NCBI RefSeq assembly: GCF_040786275.1
Contig: NZ_JBFMVT010000002.1
Location: 3,968,001 to 4,032,000, forward strand
From: Buttiauxella gaviniae
Lineage (GTDB): Bacteria; Pseudomonadota; Gammaproteobacteria; Enterobacterales; Enterobacteriaceae
Direction: 5' to 3'
DNA: 64,000 bases
Part shown: positions 26,648 through 35,351 of the stretch, piece by piece
Numbering within the stretch: position 1 is the first letter of the stretch
Layout of the letters: every line of letters starts with the position of its first letter
The notes under the pieces: model-generated
Told to the model about the DNA's origin: nothing
Seen by the model: the letters and a program-made list of their open reading frames with translations, nothing else
The model's database searches: none
Position numbers and translations under genes: made by a program

Positions 26648-26782
26648 AAATCGCCGCTAAAGCGGTAATCCCCCGTTTTTCCCCAACATTCAGGGTCGTT
26701 CGCGACCCGTTCCCGACGGTCGCTCTCTCACGTGGTTCCCGACCACGTGACCCTGACTGAAGGGGAAAAACGGGGGCGATTT
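26648..26782. repeat. Multi-stem palindromic element, 135 bp
   Basis: Nested perfect arms: AAATCG/CGATTT (26648-26653, 26777-26782), CCCCCGTTTTTCCCC and complement (26670-26684, 26762-26776), CAGGGTC/GACCCTG (26691-26697, 26749-26755). Inside lie the hairpins GGGTCG-TTCG-CGACCC (26693-26708) and CACGTGG/CCACGTG (26729-26735, 26743-26749), plus CCGC-TAAA-GCGG near the base. These helices partly compete. No protein is encoded. It could be a MITE-like repeat, a structured RNA or a leader for the 42-residue gene. The stretch 26783-27020 shows nothing else convincing. Confidence 0.75.
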
Positions 26783-27023
26783 AAGCCGGGAACAAGGGTG
26801 TTGCTGCAAATTTCAAGAATATTGTCGCGTTGGCTTTGCTGCTAAATCTAAAGCGATGCCGTGCAAAAGTAATAACGCGCAGGGGAAATGGAGGTTTACC
26901 GCTTGCGGCGATTTAGCCTCCGGTGAAAGGAACCTTCCCGATACTGACAGAGTGAATATCATCTGTGTTGAACGCAAAGATGTGAATAAGAGACAACCAG
27001 GGGAAAAAGGGAAACCGAAAAAT

Positions 27024-27058
27024 TCCCTCTCCTGGGAGGGAGAGGGTTAGGGTGAGGG
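27024..27058. repeat. Short extragenic repeat at the treA 3' end
   Basis: TCCCTCTCCTGGGAGGGAGA followed by GGGTTAGGGTGAGGG is a dispersed intergenic motif familiar from many proteobacterial genomes. The stem CCCTCTCC/GGGAGAGGG lies about 30 bases after the treA stop and may act as its transcript end. Confidence 0.65.
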
Positions 27059-27077
27059 CCTAATCAGGTGTAATAAA

Positions 27078-28790
27078 TTACTGCCCGGTCGTCTCCACCG
27101 CTTTTGTCGTCTCCGTCACCGGGCCTGGCGTCGCGGACGGCAATTTATCCGGCGTGGAATCACACGGTTTCTCGCTGCCACACAGCAAATCGAGCATTTT
27201 CAGCGTCACGCCGTTGGTCCAGCCAAAACCATCTTGCAGTGGATATTCACCGCCACCGCCGCCCGTACCAGTACTGGAAACATCATACTTTTCAACCAGC
27301 TTCTGCTCGCGGTTGTAAGTATGCTGCACGTTGGTCAGGAAGCGCCAGGTGACTTCCATGGCTAAATCCTTGTGGTCGTAATTTTGCAGCCCTTCGGTTG
27401 CCACCCATTGCAGCGGCGCCCAGCCGTTCGGGGCATCCCATTGCTGGCCGGTTTTCAGATTGGTGGTGGCGAGCCCACCGGCTTTAAGCAACTGCGCCCG
27501 CGTGATGGTCGCCATCTTGTCGGCCCGCTCTTTTGATGCGGCATGCACATACAGCGGGAAGAGTGCGGCAGCCGTTAACTGGGAACGAACCGCGTGGGTT
27601 TTCAGATCGTAATCCGCATACCAGCCCTGTTTTGCATTCCACAGATGCGCTTCCATCGCTTTTTGTCGGGCATCAGCCGCCTGCTGATATTGCCCGGCAC
27701 CCGCGCTGTCTTTCGCAATAGTACTGGCGTGGGCGAGGGTTTTTTCCATCTGGAATAACAGCGCGTTTAAATCGACAGGAATGATGGACGTGGTGCGAAT
27801 GGAGCCGAGCTGTTCGGGATTATCCATCCAGCGCGAGCTAAAGTCCCAGCCCGATGCAGCAGCGGCACGCAAATCGCGGTAAATTTCTGTTGCCGGGCGA
27901 TTAGGGTTATTTTTCGCGGTGGTGACGTCATCTAAATACGATTCGGTACGCGGCGTATCACGGTCATCCCAATAGCGGTTTAACACCGACCCATCTTTGA
28001 GTTTCACCACGCGCAGCGTTTCAGCGCCAGGCTCAAGCGAGTCGCTGCCCTGCATCCAGTAGGCATACTCTTTTTTCAACTGCGGCAGATAAGTGGTGTA
28101 AACCTCATCCCCGTTGTGGCTGGCAAGCAGTTTCACCATAAACGCAAAGAACGGAGGCTGAGAGCGGCTCAGATAATAGCTGCGGTTGCCGTTGGGAATA
28201 TGCCCCCAGGCATCAATTTCATGGGCAAAGTTTTCCACCATATCCTGCACTTTGTCCCAGTGGCCGCTTTCCGCAAGCCCCAGCATGGTGAAGTAGCTGT
28301 CCCAGTAATAGACTTCGCGGAAGCGCCCGCCGGGCACAACGTACGGTTTCGGCAGCGGTAACAGTGAATCCCATTTATCGGCGCTGTCTGTGGTGCGCGT
28401 CAGCACCGGCCACAGGCTGTCGATGTGTTCGCGTAATGACTGCCCCTCAGGGGGAACGTACTTTTCGCCTTCTTTTGGCAGCGTAAAGTTAACGTCGACA
28501 AAATGGCGCAGATCAAAGCCAGACTGATTCCGCTGCATGCGGTAATCGGCAAGAATCATCAGCGGATCGGTTTTAGGCACCGCATCGGCAAACGTTTTTT
28601 GGTCGGGGAATAATTTTGCCGTTTGTACATCGGTAAACAGCGGGCCGAGGAGCACATCGGGTGGCTGAGGCTGCGATTGCGGGCCGTCAGCGGCCGTTGA
28701 AGGCAAGGTAAAAGTGACGAAGGCACAACCGATAGCTATTTGAATCGCAATGAATAATGTGCGAGGACGGCGCAAAACAGGATTTATCAT
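27078..28790 (-). CDS. treA: Periplasmic trehalase TreA (GH37)
   Basis: Hydrolyses periplasmic trehalose to two glucose, allowing growth on trehalose at high osmolarity. It has 570 residues (E. coli 565). The signal peptide covers about residues 1-34 (ending near PSTAA). Family 37 signatures are visible: [20 protein letters not shown] and [15 protein letters not shown]. The C-terminus carries [19 protein letters not shown], then a Thr/Pro-rich tail. The start is preceded by AGGAGA. In E. coli treA is almost next to ymgE; here it resumes the backbone after a 19.5-kb insertion. Confidence 0.95.
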   Translation of the reverse strand: MINPVLRRPRTLFIAIQIAIGCAFVTFTLPSTAADGPQSQPQPPDVLLGPLFTDVQTAKLFPDQKTFADAVPKTDPLMILADYRMQRNQSGFDLRHFVDVNFTLPKEGEKYVPPEGQSLREHIDSLWPVLTRTTDSADKWDSLLPLPKPYVVPGGRFREVYYWDSYFTMLGLAESGHWDKVQDMVENFAHEIDAWGHIPNGNRSYYLSRSQPPFFAFMVKLLASHNGDEVYTTYLPQLKKEYAYWMQGSDSLEPGAETLRVVKLKDGSVLNRYWDDRDTPRTESYLDDVTTAKNNPNRPATEIYRDLRAAAASGWDFSSRWMDNPEQLGSIRTTSIIPVDLNALLFQMEKTLAHASTIAKDSAGAGQYQQAADARQKAMEAHLWNAKQGWYADYDLKTHAVRSQLTAAALFPLYVHAASKERADKMATITRAQLLKAGGLATTNLKTGQQWDAPNGWAPLQWVATEGLQNYDHKDLAMEVTWRFLTNVQHTYNREQKLVEKYDVSSTGTGGGGGEYPLQDGFGWTNGVTLKMLDLLCGSEKPCDSTPDKLPSATPGPVTETTKAVETTGQ

Positions 28791-28932
28791 CTATTGTTCT
28801 CCTTTGCGGGGTAGCGGTGAAAGTTTTCCGCGATCAACCCTATGAAAACCTTAGACGAATATCCGCTCAGCACCAGGAGAGATGTCGCATATTACGCGAA
28901 AGCAGATAATTTACCGTTTGCGCACGTTCATT

Positions 28933-30321
28933 TTACCCTTGAGGGTTTATCAGCCATGTCCCCGGTTTTTCCACAGACACGCTGATATTGCGCGACTGAT
29001 TATTACCGCGAAGGGTGATGTCGTATTTCCCGACCGGCAGTTGCAGGAATGCATAGCCGTTTGCGCCCGGCGTGACTTTCTCCGTCTTGCCGTTCACGTC
29101 CAGCTCTTCACCTTCATTCATGCGCACATAAACACGCGCCAAAATTGCATCGGTGACGGGAAGCACGCTTTTTGCCGAACCTGGCTCGGCTTTTTCCGGG
29201 CTCGCGGCTTTTTCATTTTTCGTGGTGGCAACAGGTGAAACCGTGGCGCTATTGCCCCCAAAAATCACTCCGCCAACGGCAACACCCACCAATAGACTGG
29301 CCGCGGTCAGCAGCGGTAATTTGTAGCGTTTCCAGAACGGCGACAGCGGGGTGATTTCCGCATCTTCCACCGCAACCAGCATAGTGCCGGGCTGTTTGGA
29401 TGACGCCAGGCCATTCAGACTGCTGACCGGCAATTCCGCAAGAGTAGCAAACTCTGCAATAGATTGCGGCCTGTCTTCCGGTTTTAGCGCAAGAGCGCAA
29501 TCGACCGCGTGCAACAGGCTATGGGAATAGCCGTCGGGGCGATTTTTAGCCAGCTTAACGCAGGGGTCCTGGATGGTTCGCGTCACGCTTGCCGGAGGGC
29601 AAGTGCCGGTGATTAGCGTATAGAGAATCGCGCCCAGGGCGTAAATATCCGTCCACGGCCCGAGCTGATTTTCCAGATCTTCAGCGTACTGTTCCAGCGG
29701 TGCAAAGCCCGGATTTAACGGCGTTTTAATTTCATCGCCGCTATCACCATTCAGGCGGCGCGGGGCTCCTGCGTTTAACAACAGCGGCGTGCCGTTATCC
29801 TGAATCTGAATACTGCGCAGCGACAAGTCACGATGAATAAAGCCTTCGTCGTGTAACGTCGCCAACGCGCCGCACAGCATCGGTAGCATTCGGCGAATCC
29901 AGGCTTCGTTAAAAATCTCAGGCTGATGCTGGTGCAGTTCCGCAAGCGTGGTGCCGCTGGAGTAAAGTGTGGCCGCATACGCCGTTTCGTTTTGCGTCCA
30001 GAAACTTAACACTTGCAGCAGGTTGGGGTGATTAAACTGCGCGAGTTGGCGTGCGGACTGAACAAAGCGGTCCATGCCTGAATTAAAGGCTTGGGTGTCC
30101 AGTTTGCTGCGCAACACGAGCTGCATGTTATCGCTGCGCACCGTTAACGCGCGCGGCATAAACTCCCGAATCGTCACCGGGCGTTCAAGCTGATGATCCC
30201 ATGCTTTATAATCCACATGAGTATGGGTGGATTCAGTTACCTGCTGAATCTCAAAGTCGTCAAAACGGAAACCTGGCGGCAGAGCGTCGGGCAGTTCCTG
30301 GTCGTATTCTTTGTCAGTCAT
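28933..30321 (-). CDS. Membrane-anchored pseudokinase with C-terminal PEGA-like domain
   Basis: A Ser/Thr-kinase-like protein of 462 residues from ATG 30321; the longer frame to 30420 lacks family similarity. The kinase-like domain covers about residues 15-295. The VAIK lysine is Arg (VTIREFMP, R52). The catalytic loop is HRDLSLRS, with the usual Asn replaced by S170. The DFG Asp is Asn (LLNAGAPR, N183). HRD itself (163-165) and TDIYALGAILYTLITG are kept. One membrane segment lies at about 335-355, then a Pro/Glu linker and a roughly 70-residue periplasmic domain (VYVRMNEGEELDVNGK, LPVGKYDITLRG) resembling PEGA domains. It is third in an operon with an exported protein and an SH3-type lipoprotein. 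T6SS and other kinases share the IREFMP-like region; a T6SS link is possible but unproved. Confidence 0.82.
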   Translation of the reverse strand: MTDKEYDQELPDALPPGFRFDDFEIQQVTESTHTHVDYKAWDHQLERPVTIREFMPRALTVRSDNMQLVLRSKLDTQAFNSGMDRFVQSARQLAQFNHPNLLQVLSFWTQNETAYAATLYSSGTTLAELHQHQPEIFNEAWIRRMLPMLCGALATLHDEGFIHRDLSLRSIQIQDNGTPLLLNAGAPRRLNGDSGDEIKTPLNPGFAPLEQYAEDLENQLGPWTDIYALGAILYTLITGTCPPASVTRTIQDPCVKLAKNRPDGYSHSLLHAVDCALALKPEDRPQSIAEFATLAELPVSSLNGLASSKQPGTMLVAVEDAEITPLSPFWKRYKLPLLTAASLLVGVAVGGVIFGGNSATVSPVATTKNEKAASPEKAEPGSAKSVLPVTDAILARVYVRMNEGEELDVNGKTEKVTPGANGYAFLQLPVGKYDITLRGNNQSRNISVSVEKPGTWLINPQG

Positions 30322-30358
30322 GGGGGTCTTTCTCTGCTGGATATCGCCAAATTTCAGG

Positions 30359-31309
30359 TTATTTCTGGGCGCGCCATGCGCCAACCGCTGGGTCACGCAA
30401 TTGCGGACGCAGGGAGTCAATCAACAGCAGGGTGATCGGCGTGTCCGGTGCAAGCCAGGCCGACCAGACTTTACGCACTTCATTTAAACGTTTCTGAATC
30501 CCGGCTTCATCCACCGTCATTTCACGAGGCACTTCCACCGCAACGGTTCCGGTCGCTTGCCAGCCATTAAGCTGCGCGTTGTAGGGCAAAATCATCCAGC
30601 TTTGCGGTGCGTGTTCATTGCTGACTACCATGCGTTCATTATTCAGGCTGGTAATCAGCAGGCTGTCGGAGCTGGCATCGTTGCTCAATCCGCTCACTGG
30701 GAAACCGTGTACGAAGGTCATCATATGGCGTTTTTCGCCGTGAGTGCCGCTTTGTACGATTTCGCTGCGACCATTCAACCAGCCGCCTTTTTCGCATTTT
30801 CCATTAGGGATAAACATCGCCGATGCGTTGGCATCGCCTTGCCAGAAGGTACGCAGATGGCAGCCGTCCTGCAGCGTAAACTCCTGCCACGGGGTACGGT
30901 CAGCCAAAGGTGAATCCCCATTGGTAAGAGGCTGAGATTGGGGCTCGCTGGAAACAACCGGGGCGATAATCACCGCCCAGTCGCTGCTTTTCGATGCGCT
31001 ACCCACTGCCAGCGTTTCGCCTTTGGGATCTTCCAGCCGCCAGTCCACCAACTTCACCGTGCTGCACTGGCTCTCCAGCAGCGTGCCCAGGCGCGGCATA
31101 AACACATTGAGCACCGATGGGTTTTTATCGCCATTGGCGACGATACGCAGCGGAAGTTCATCCGCGCACCAGTTTTGCGGCGCGTTGCCGGGCACGTTAT
31201 CTATCCAAACATCCAGCTTTTGCGAAGGAGACTGCACGATACGGTAGTTACCAGCCCACACGGTTGTAGATGCCAGCAGCAGCGCCAGACTCGAAAGCCA
31301 GAGTTTCAT
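30359..31309 (-). CDS. Exported protein of unknown function in pseudokinase operon
   Basis: A 316-residue protein with a clear Sec signal peptide (MKLWLSSLALLLASTTVWA). ATG 31309 is chosen because AAGGA lies 5 bases before it; the frame upstream to 31369 would bury the signal. The mature part is soluble and carries cysteines (NWCADEL, SQCSTVKL, DGCHLRTFW, GKCEKGGW) that could form disulfides. I do not recognise the family. It lies between the SH3-type lipoprotein gene (44 bases upstream) and the pseudokinase gene (37 bases downstream), suggesting that the three proteins work together at the periplasmic side of the membrane. Confidence 0.75.
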   Translation of the reverse strand: MKLWLSSLALLLASTTVWAGNYRIVQSPSQKLDVWIDNVPGNAPQNWCADELPLRIVANGDKNPSVLNVFMPRLGTLLESQCSTVKLVDWRLEDPKGETLAVGSASKSSDWAVIIAPVVSSEPQSQPLTNGDSPLADRTPWQEFTLQDGCHLRTFWQGDANASAMFIPNGKCEKGGWLNGRSEIVQSGTHGEKRHMMTFVHGFPVSGLSNDASSDSLLITSLNNERMVVSNEHAPQSWMILPYNAQLNGWQATGTVAVEVPREMTVDEAGIQKRLNEVRKVWSAWLAPDTPITLLLIDSLRPQLRDPAVGAWRAQK

Positions 31310-31353
31310 AGAAATCCTTGTTAGACGAACAACTTTAAATAAAAGGTCGAAAA

Positions 31354-31848
31354 TTAATCGATAATCCACGTGCCACTTTCGGCATTTTTACAGGCTTTAC
31401 TGGCGTCATCCACCGCAACACAGGTCGCTTTTTTGGCCGCTTTACGAGGGCGAGGGCGATCCTTTTTGAGCGTCTGCGCGTAGAGTTCGCTTTTCACTAG
31501 GGCACGCATAGGAACGTATCCCAACATTTCCTGTTTATCCTGCTCGGCAATGGCGAGCCAGTGATTTTCGACCTCACCCAGCACGGTGTAACTTTGCCCA
31601 TTCTCAAGGGTGCTAATGACTTTCCCGCCGAAGTCCGGTTTGCTCATAATGGAACCCGGATATAGCGCCCGGTAGCTTGCGTTCACCGGGGTAAATTCAT
31701 GAGGCGCGGAGACGGCATAACGGTGCGTGAGAGTGACGCCGTTGATTTCACTGGTCACGAGCGTATCGTCCGTCATTTTTGGCGGTGGCGCTTTACAGCC
31801 CACGACGGTTGCAACCACAGCCAGGATCAACAGGTTTCGCAATTTCAT
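31354..31848 (-). CDS. Lipoprotein with SH3-like domain
   Basis: A 164-residue lipoprotein: the signal MKLRNLLILAVVATVVGC carries the lipobox VVGC with Cys at about 18. Residues from about 75 to 125 (KVISTLENGQSYTVLGEVEN, WLAIAEQDKQEMLGYVPMRA) resemble a bacterial SH3 domain, which usually binds peptidoglycan or peptides. The C-terminus has a basic stretch (KKDRPRPRKAAKK) and two cysteines (TCVAVDDASKACK). First gene of the pseudokinase operon. A 10-bp inverted repeat lies upstream at 31968-32003. Confidence 0.75.
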   Translation of the reverse strand: MKLRNLLILAVVATVVGCKAPPPKMTDDTLVTSEINGVTLTHRYAVSAPHEFTPVNASYRALYPGSIMSKPDFGGKVISTLENGQSYTVLGEVENHWLAIAEQDKQEMLGYVPMRALVKSELYAQTLKKDRPRPRKAAKKATCVAVDDASKACKNAESGTWIID

Positions 31849-31967
31849 CTTAACTTTCCCTGAAAAAATGGTTCAAACCTGGTCGCCGAGAAGGGGTAAA
31901 AAGGGCGATGAATAAATCCAGGAATCCGAAGAATAATTCACATCACTTATACATAGTAACGTTAATT

Positions 31968-32003
31968 TTACATCGCCTGATTAACAATTCAATGGCGATG
32001 TAA
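31968..32003. promoter_or_regulatory. 10-bp inverted repeat, possible operator
   Basis: TTACATCGCC (31968-31977) and its exact complement GGCGATGTAA (31994-32003) are 16 bases apart, in the 437-base gap between the divergent lipoprotein operon and a small membrane protein gene. It resembles a dimeric repressor site, or a hairpin. Apart from this, 31849-32285 shows no gene. Confidence 0.45.
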
Positions 32004-32285
32004 CTGATTGACATCATTAAGTGTTAAACCGATCAAGAACCAGGCTCAGCGCATTGATAATCTGGGCGAATGAGCAGGCGTTCGCACACACGCTTGCCTG
32101 GCTGATGAAACAGGATTTCAACTGTAGAACATAAAGTGATGATGGGACAGCGAGTGCTATACACATTTTTGCGAGATTAAAGGGGAGGTGCGTCGCAAAG
32201 TGGCTTTATTCAGATAAGCGGTAATAGCGGCGCAAAGGAAAGGGGAATACATTCATCGCGTAAATAGTTCACCGGGGAAAGTACC

Positions 32286-32483
32286 ATGAAACTTCCTGTT
32301 CGACGCCTTGTCTGGCTGATTGTCGCCTGCGCGGGTGCGCTGGCTTTACTGATGGCGCAATCTACGATTGATGAAAATAACATCATTCATGACTCCGCCC
32401 TGATGCCGCTGGGGGCCATTCTTTTGCTGGCAGCGCCCTTCGTGGTGGTCTACGACGTGGTTAAGACGCTATGGCGCAAGTGA
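32286..32483 (+). CDS. Small two-helix membrane protein, 65 residues
   Basis: A 65-residue protein with two predicted membrane helices (RLVWLIVACAGALALLMA and LMPLGAILLLAAPFVVVYDV) joined by a polar loop, and a basic end (VKTLWRK). GGGGAAAG lies 6 bases before the ATG. It stands alone, divergent from the pseudokinase operon. No recognised family; role unknown. Confidence 0.62.
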   Translation: MKLPVRRLVWLIVACAGALALLMAQSTIDENNIIHDSALMPLGAILLLAAPFVVVYDVVKTLWRK

Positions 32484-32709
32484 CGAAAAGCGGTAAATCA
32501 TTTTTATTGAGTTGATTACTGCGTCATTCCGCCGCTGCACCGATAGATAATCGAATACTTCTCGCCCGGAATAAGTGAATTATTCTGGGTATAAGTATTG
32601 TTGAATAATATATTGCTATTTCCCCCTGCGCTTTAAATCCACGCCCTGCTTAATTTTAAGCAGAAACCCCTAAAAATCTCTGTTATAACTTTATGCCATA
32701 TTGTTTGCT

Positions 32710-32825
32710 GGCAGGATAAAACACGGTTTTCTGCCTGCGCAATATAAGCATTGTTAATAAGTCAGCGCTTTTAACTTCGCGGTAACCTTTAACCACAAAT
32801 AATAAGTTCTACCGCAACAGGTAGA
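32710..32825. promoter_or_regulatory. Leader hairpins before the formamidase gene
   Basis: The gap 32484-32831 (348 bases) has no gene. It ends with two hairpins. One pairs GGCAG with CTGCC and AAAAC with GTTTT (32710-32738). The other, TCTACC-GCAACA-GGTAGA (32808-32825), covers the ribosome-binding AGGTAGA of the ATG at 32832. This could modulate translation, or indicate that a later ATG is used. Confidence 0.4.
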
Positions 32826-32831
32826 CAATAA

Positions 32832-33788
32832 ATGCAAAAACATAAGCGGATATATTCCGCACAACACACTATGAAGGCTTTTATGGGCAAGAGAATCATT
32901 ACGGATTTTTTATATCAGTTTGCGGCAACGAATAAACCCGTTGCTCATGCGGTAAACGGGGATACGTTAACTTTCAAAACACGGGACTGCTTTTCAGGAC
33001 GAATAGTTAACCCGACGGATCTCACCACTACCTTTAATTACGACTCAGCTAATCCCGCAACCGGCCCGGTGTTTGTGGAAACCGCACAGCCTGGCGACAT
33101 TCTGGTGGCAGAAATTCTGGATATCCGCGTCGCACAGCGTGGCGTGGTGACAACGCTGCCGGGCTGTGGCCCGCTCAGCGACACCCAGGAGATTCGCACC
33201 AAACCTATCGACATCATCGATGGAATGGCACAGTTCAACGATCTTCAGTTCCCTGTCGAGCCGATGGTCGGCGTTATCGGTGTTGCCCCTGCAAACGGGG
33301 AAGTACGCTGCGGTTTCCCGGGAAACCACGGCGGAAATATGGACTGCAAGCAAATCAAAAAAGGGGCCGTTCTCTATTTACCTGTTCAGGTTGAAGGCGC
33401 GTTATTTGCGCTTGGCGATCTGCATGCGGTGATGGGGGACGGGGAATTATGCGGCACCGGCCTGGAAATTGCCGGGGAAGTAGACGTGCGCCTGTCGGTG
33501 CTAAAAGGGCAGTCTATTGCCTGGCCGGTGCTGGAAACGCCAGAGAAATGGTACGCACTCGCCAACGCGGAGCACTATCCCGATGCCCTTAAACGGGCGG
33601 CAGAACAGATGCAATCCCTGATTTGCAATGCATATGGCTGGGATTTAACCGACGCCTACCTCTATATGAGTCTGCAAAGTGATACGGAAATCTGCCAGGC
33701 CTGTAAGCCGTGTCTGGTGGATTTGATTGTGCGAGTAGGGACACCAAAAAGAAGCGATAAACCATTAATTTCCCGGGGTGAAGCATGA
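32832..33788 (+). CDS. Formamidase/acetamidase family amidohydrolase
   Basis: A member of the FmdA/AmdA acetamidase-formamidase family, which hydrolyses short-chain amides to ammonia and the acid. Up to 318 residues. Family features: DTLTFKTRDCFSGRIV, NPATGPVFVETAQPGDILVAEI, GNHGGNMDCKQI, YLPVQVEGALFALGDLHAVMGDGE, and the C-terminal KPCLVDLIVRVGTP. The start is uncertain: ATG 32832 has AGGTAG in a hairpin, while ATG 32883 (301 residues) has AAGG 5 bases upstream and fits the family start better. The stop overlaps the permease start by four bases, so import and hydrolysis of a nitrogen compound are coupled. The actual amide is unknown. Confidence 0.85.
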   Translation: MQKHKRIYSAQHTMKAFMGKRIITDFLYQFAATNKPVAHAVNGDTLTFKTRDCFSGRIVNPTDLTTTFNYDSANPATGPVFVETAQPGDILVAEILDIRVAQRGVVTTLPGCGPLSDTQEIRTKPIDIIDGMAQFNDLQFPVEPMVGVIGVAPANGEVRCGFPGNHGGNMDCKQIKKGAVLYLPVQVEGALFALGDLHAVMGDGELCGTGLEIAGEVDVRLSVLKGQSIAWPVLETPEKWYALANAEHYPDALKRAAEQMQSLICNAYGWDLTDAYLYMSLQSDTEICQACKPCLVDLIVRVGTPKRSDKPLISRGEA

Positions 33789-35128
33789 AAAACGTATCCA
33801 CCGAACCCACACTGAAAGTCGCCCTGAGCTATAAAGATTTGGTGATTTACGGTCTGGTCTTTATGGTCATTATTGCGCCGATGGCCATTTTTGGTTTTGT
33901 GAGCAAAGAGAGCCACGGCATGGCCCCCCTGGTGTATGTGGTGGGCGTGGCGTGTATGATTTTCACCGCGCTAAGCTACCGTAAAATGTCGCGCCGCTAT
34001 CCCATCGCCGGTTCCGTTTATGCCTATGTGAACAAAGCGACTAATCCCCATATTGGCTTCCTCGCGGGGTGGCTGATTATGATGGATTACCTGTTTGCCC
34101 CGGCGCTGTTGTATGCCATGACCGCAACCTGGTGTACCGATCTGCTGCCGTTTATTCCGGGTTGGGTTTGGATAGCTTTCTTTATGCTGACTAACTGCTG
34201 GGTAAATATCCGTGGCATCGAAAATACCGCGAAAGCAGATATTTTTATTTTCAGCATTTCTGCGCTGGCGTTAATTGTGTTCCTGGTGGTTGGGGTTAAC
34301 TATATTATGCACGGCGGCGGCGTGGGTGAATTTACCATCACGCCGTTCTATCAGCCAAATGTCATTAATGCGCAGTTCATCGGCACGGCGGTAACCATTG
34401 CGGCGCTCTCTTTTCTGGGCTTTGACGGTATTAGTACGCTTGCCGAAGAGGCTAAAAATCCCACCCGCGATATTGGCAAAGCGATTATTGCCGCGCTGTT
34501 TATTGTCGGCGGATTGTTTATTCTTCAGTGCTATATCGCGACCCTGATTCAGCCTGATTTTATGAAAATGGATGCTGACAGCGCCTTCTTTGATGCAGCC
34601 TATCTGGCGGGCGGCGCGCCACTGAAGATTTTCCTGCTGATTGTGAACATTCTGGCGGTCGGGATCGCCAACACCCTGGCGGCTCAGGCGGCGGCCTCGC
34701 GTATTGTCTACGGCATGGCGCGTGACCATTTCCTTCCGTCGATGTTTGCGCGTATTCACCCGACATACCGTACGCCGTGGATCAGCACCATTGCGATTGG
34801 CGCGTTGTCGCTGGTGCTCGGGTTATCTCTCTCGATCGACTTCCTGGCAAAACTGATTAACTTCGGCGCCATGAGCTCGTTCATTATTTTGAACCTCAGC
34901 GTGGTGTGGATGTTCTTTATCAAAGAAAAACGCCGCAATGGTATCGGGGAACTGTTTTCGAATCTCATTTTCCCGTTGGTGGGGACGGCGATTCTGCTCT
35001 ACGTTTGGGTCAACTTTGATTCAGCCACCATGAAAATTGGTTTCACCTGGCTTGTAATCGGTATCGTCATTGGTATGGTTAAAACCCGCTTCTATAAGCG
35101 CTTGCCTACGCCGGTGACGCTTTCTTAA
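33785..35128 (+). CDS. APC-family permease, PuuP-like
   Basis: Inner-membrane transporter of 447 residues with about 12 hydrophobic segments. It resembles the putrescine importer PuuP along its length (ALSYRKMSRRYPIAGSVYAY, NPHIGFLAGWLIMMDYLF, ALSFLGFDGISTLAEEAKNP, AAASRIVYGMARDHFLP). Substrate may be an amine or amide used by the upstream formamidase-like enzyme, with which it shares a four-base ATGA overlap. A strong terminator follows. Identity as PuuP itself is not claimed; the puu genes are not here. Confidence 0.85.
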   Translation: MKNVSTEPTLKVALSYKDLVIYGLVFMVIIAPMAIFGFVSKESHGMAPLVYVVGVACMIFTALSYRKMSRRYPIAGSVYAYVNKATNPHIGFLAGWLIMMDYLFAPALLYAMTATWCTDLLPFIPGWVWIAFFMLTNCWVNIRGIENTAKADIFIFSISALALIVFLVVGVNYIMHGGGVGEFTITPFYQPNVINAQFIGTAVTIAALSFLGFDGISTLAEEAKNPTRDIGKAIIAALFIVGGLFILQCYIATLIQPDFMKMDADSAFFDAAYLAGGAPLKIFLLIVNILAVGIANTLAAQAAASRIVYGMARDHFLPSMFARIHPTYRTPWISTIAIGALSLVLGLSLSIDFLAKLINFGAMSSFIILNLSVVWMFFIKEKRRNGIGELFSNLIFPLVGTAILLYVWVNFDSATMKIGFTWLVIGIVIGMVKTRFYKRLPTPVTLS

Positions 35129-35165
35129 AAATGCACCTCGCTTAACGTTGAGCGAAGTCGTAGAC

Positions 35166-35205
35166 AAAAAACCACCGCAGCAGTGTGCTTCGGTGGTTTT
35201 TTTTT
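35166..35205 (+). terminator. Rho-independent terminator of the formamidase-permease operon
   Basis: ACCACCG (35171-35177) pairs with CGGTGGT (35191-35197), preceded by an A-tract and followed by eight T residues, 42 bases after the permease stop. Confidence 0.9.
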
Positions 35206-35319
35206 GCAATCAGGGCGTCACGATACGCCATGTGTGATGAGGCACAAAAAATAAACATTTCTCGCGGAATTTAACGCCGATCGCGTAACGGCGGGCGCAT
35301 TACCTTCTATATTCTGATA

Positions 35320-35349
35320 ATACAAGATTGTATTTCTGGAGATACAAGA
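35320..35349. promoter_or_regulatory. Operator-like palindrome and direct repeat before an MFS gene
   Basis: ATACAA-GA-TTGTAT (35320-35333) is a perfect palindrome, and ATACAAGAT recurs directly at 35341-35349, up to the ATG at 35352. The ribosome-binding GGAGA lies between. A repressor could block both transcription and translation; no candidate regulator is proved. Confidence 0.4.
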
Positions 35350-35351
35350 TA

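Noticed and set aside
26856-27050. Plus-strand 64-codon frame between the palindromic element and treA
   Set aside because: No good ribosome-binding site, no recognisable composition, and it runs into the extragenic repeat; likely chance.
33785-35128. Naming the permease puuP
   Set aside because: Similar fold and segments, but the neighbours are a formamidase-like gene rather than puu genes; substrate unproved.
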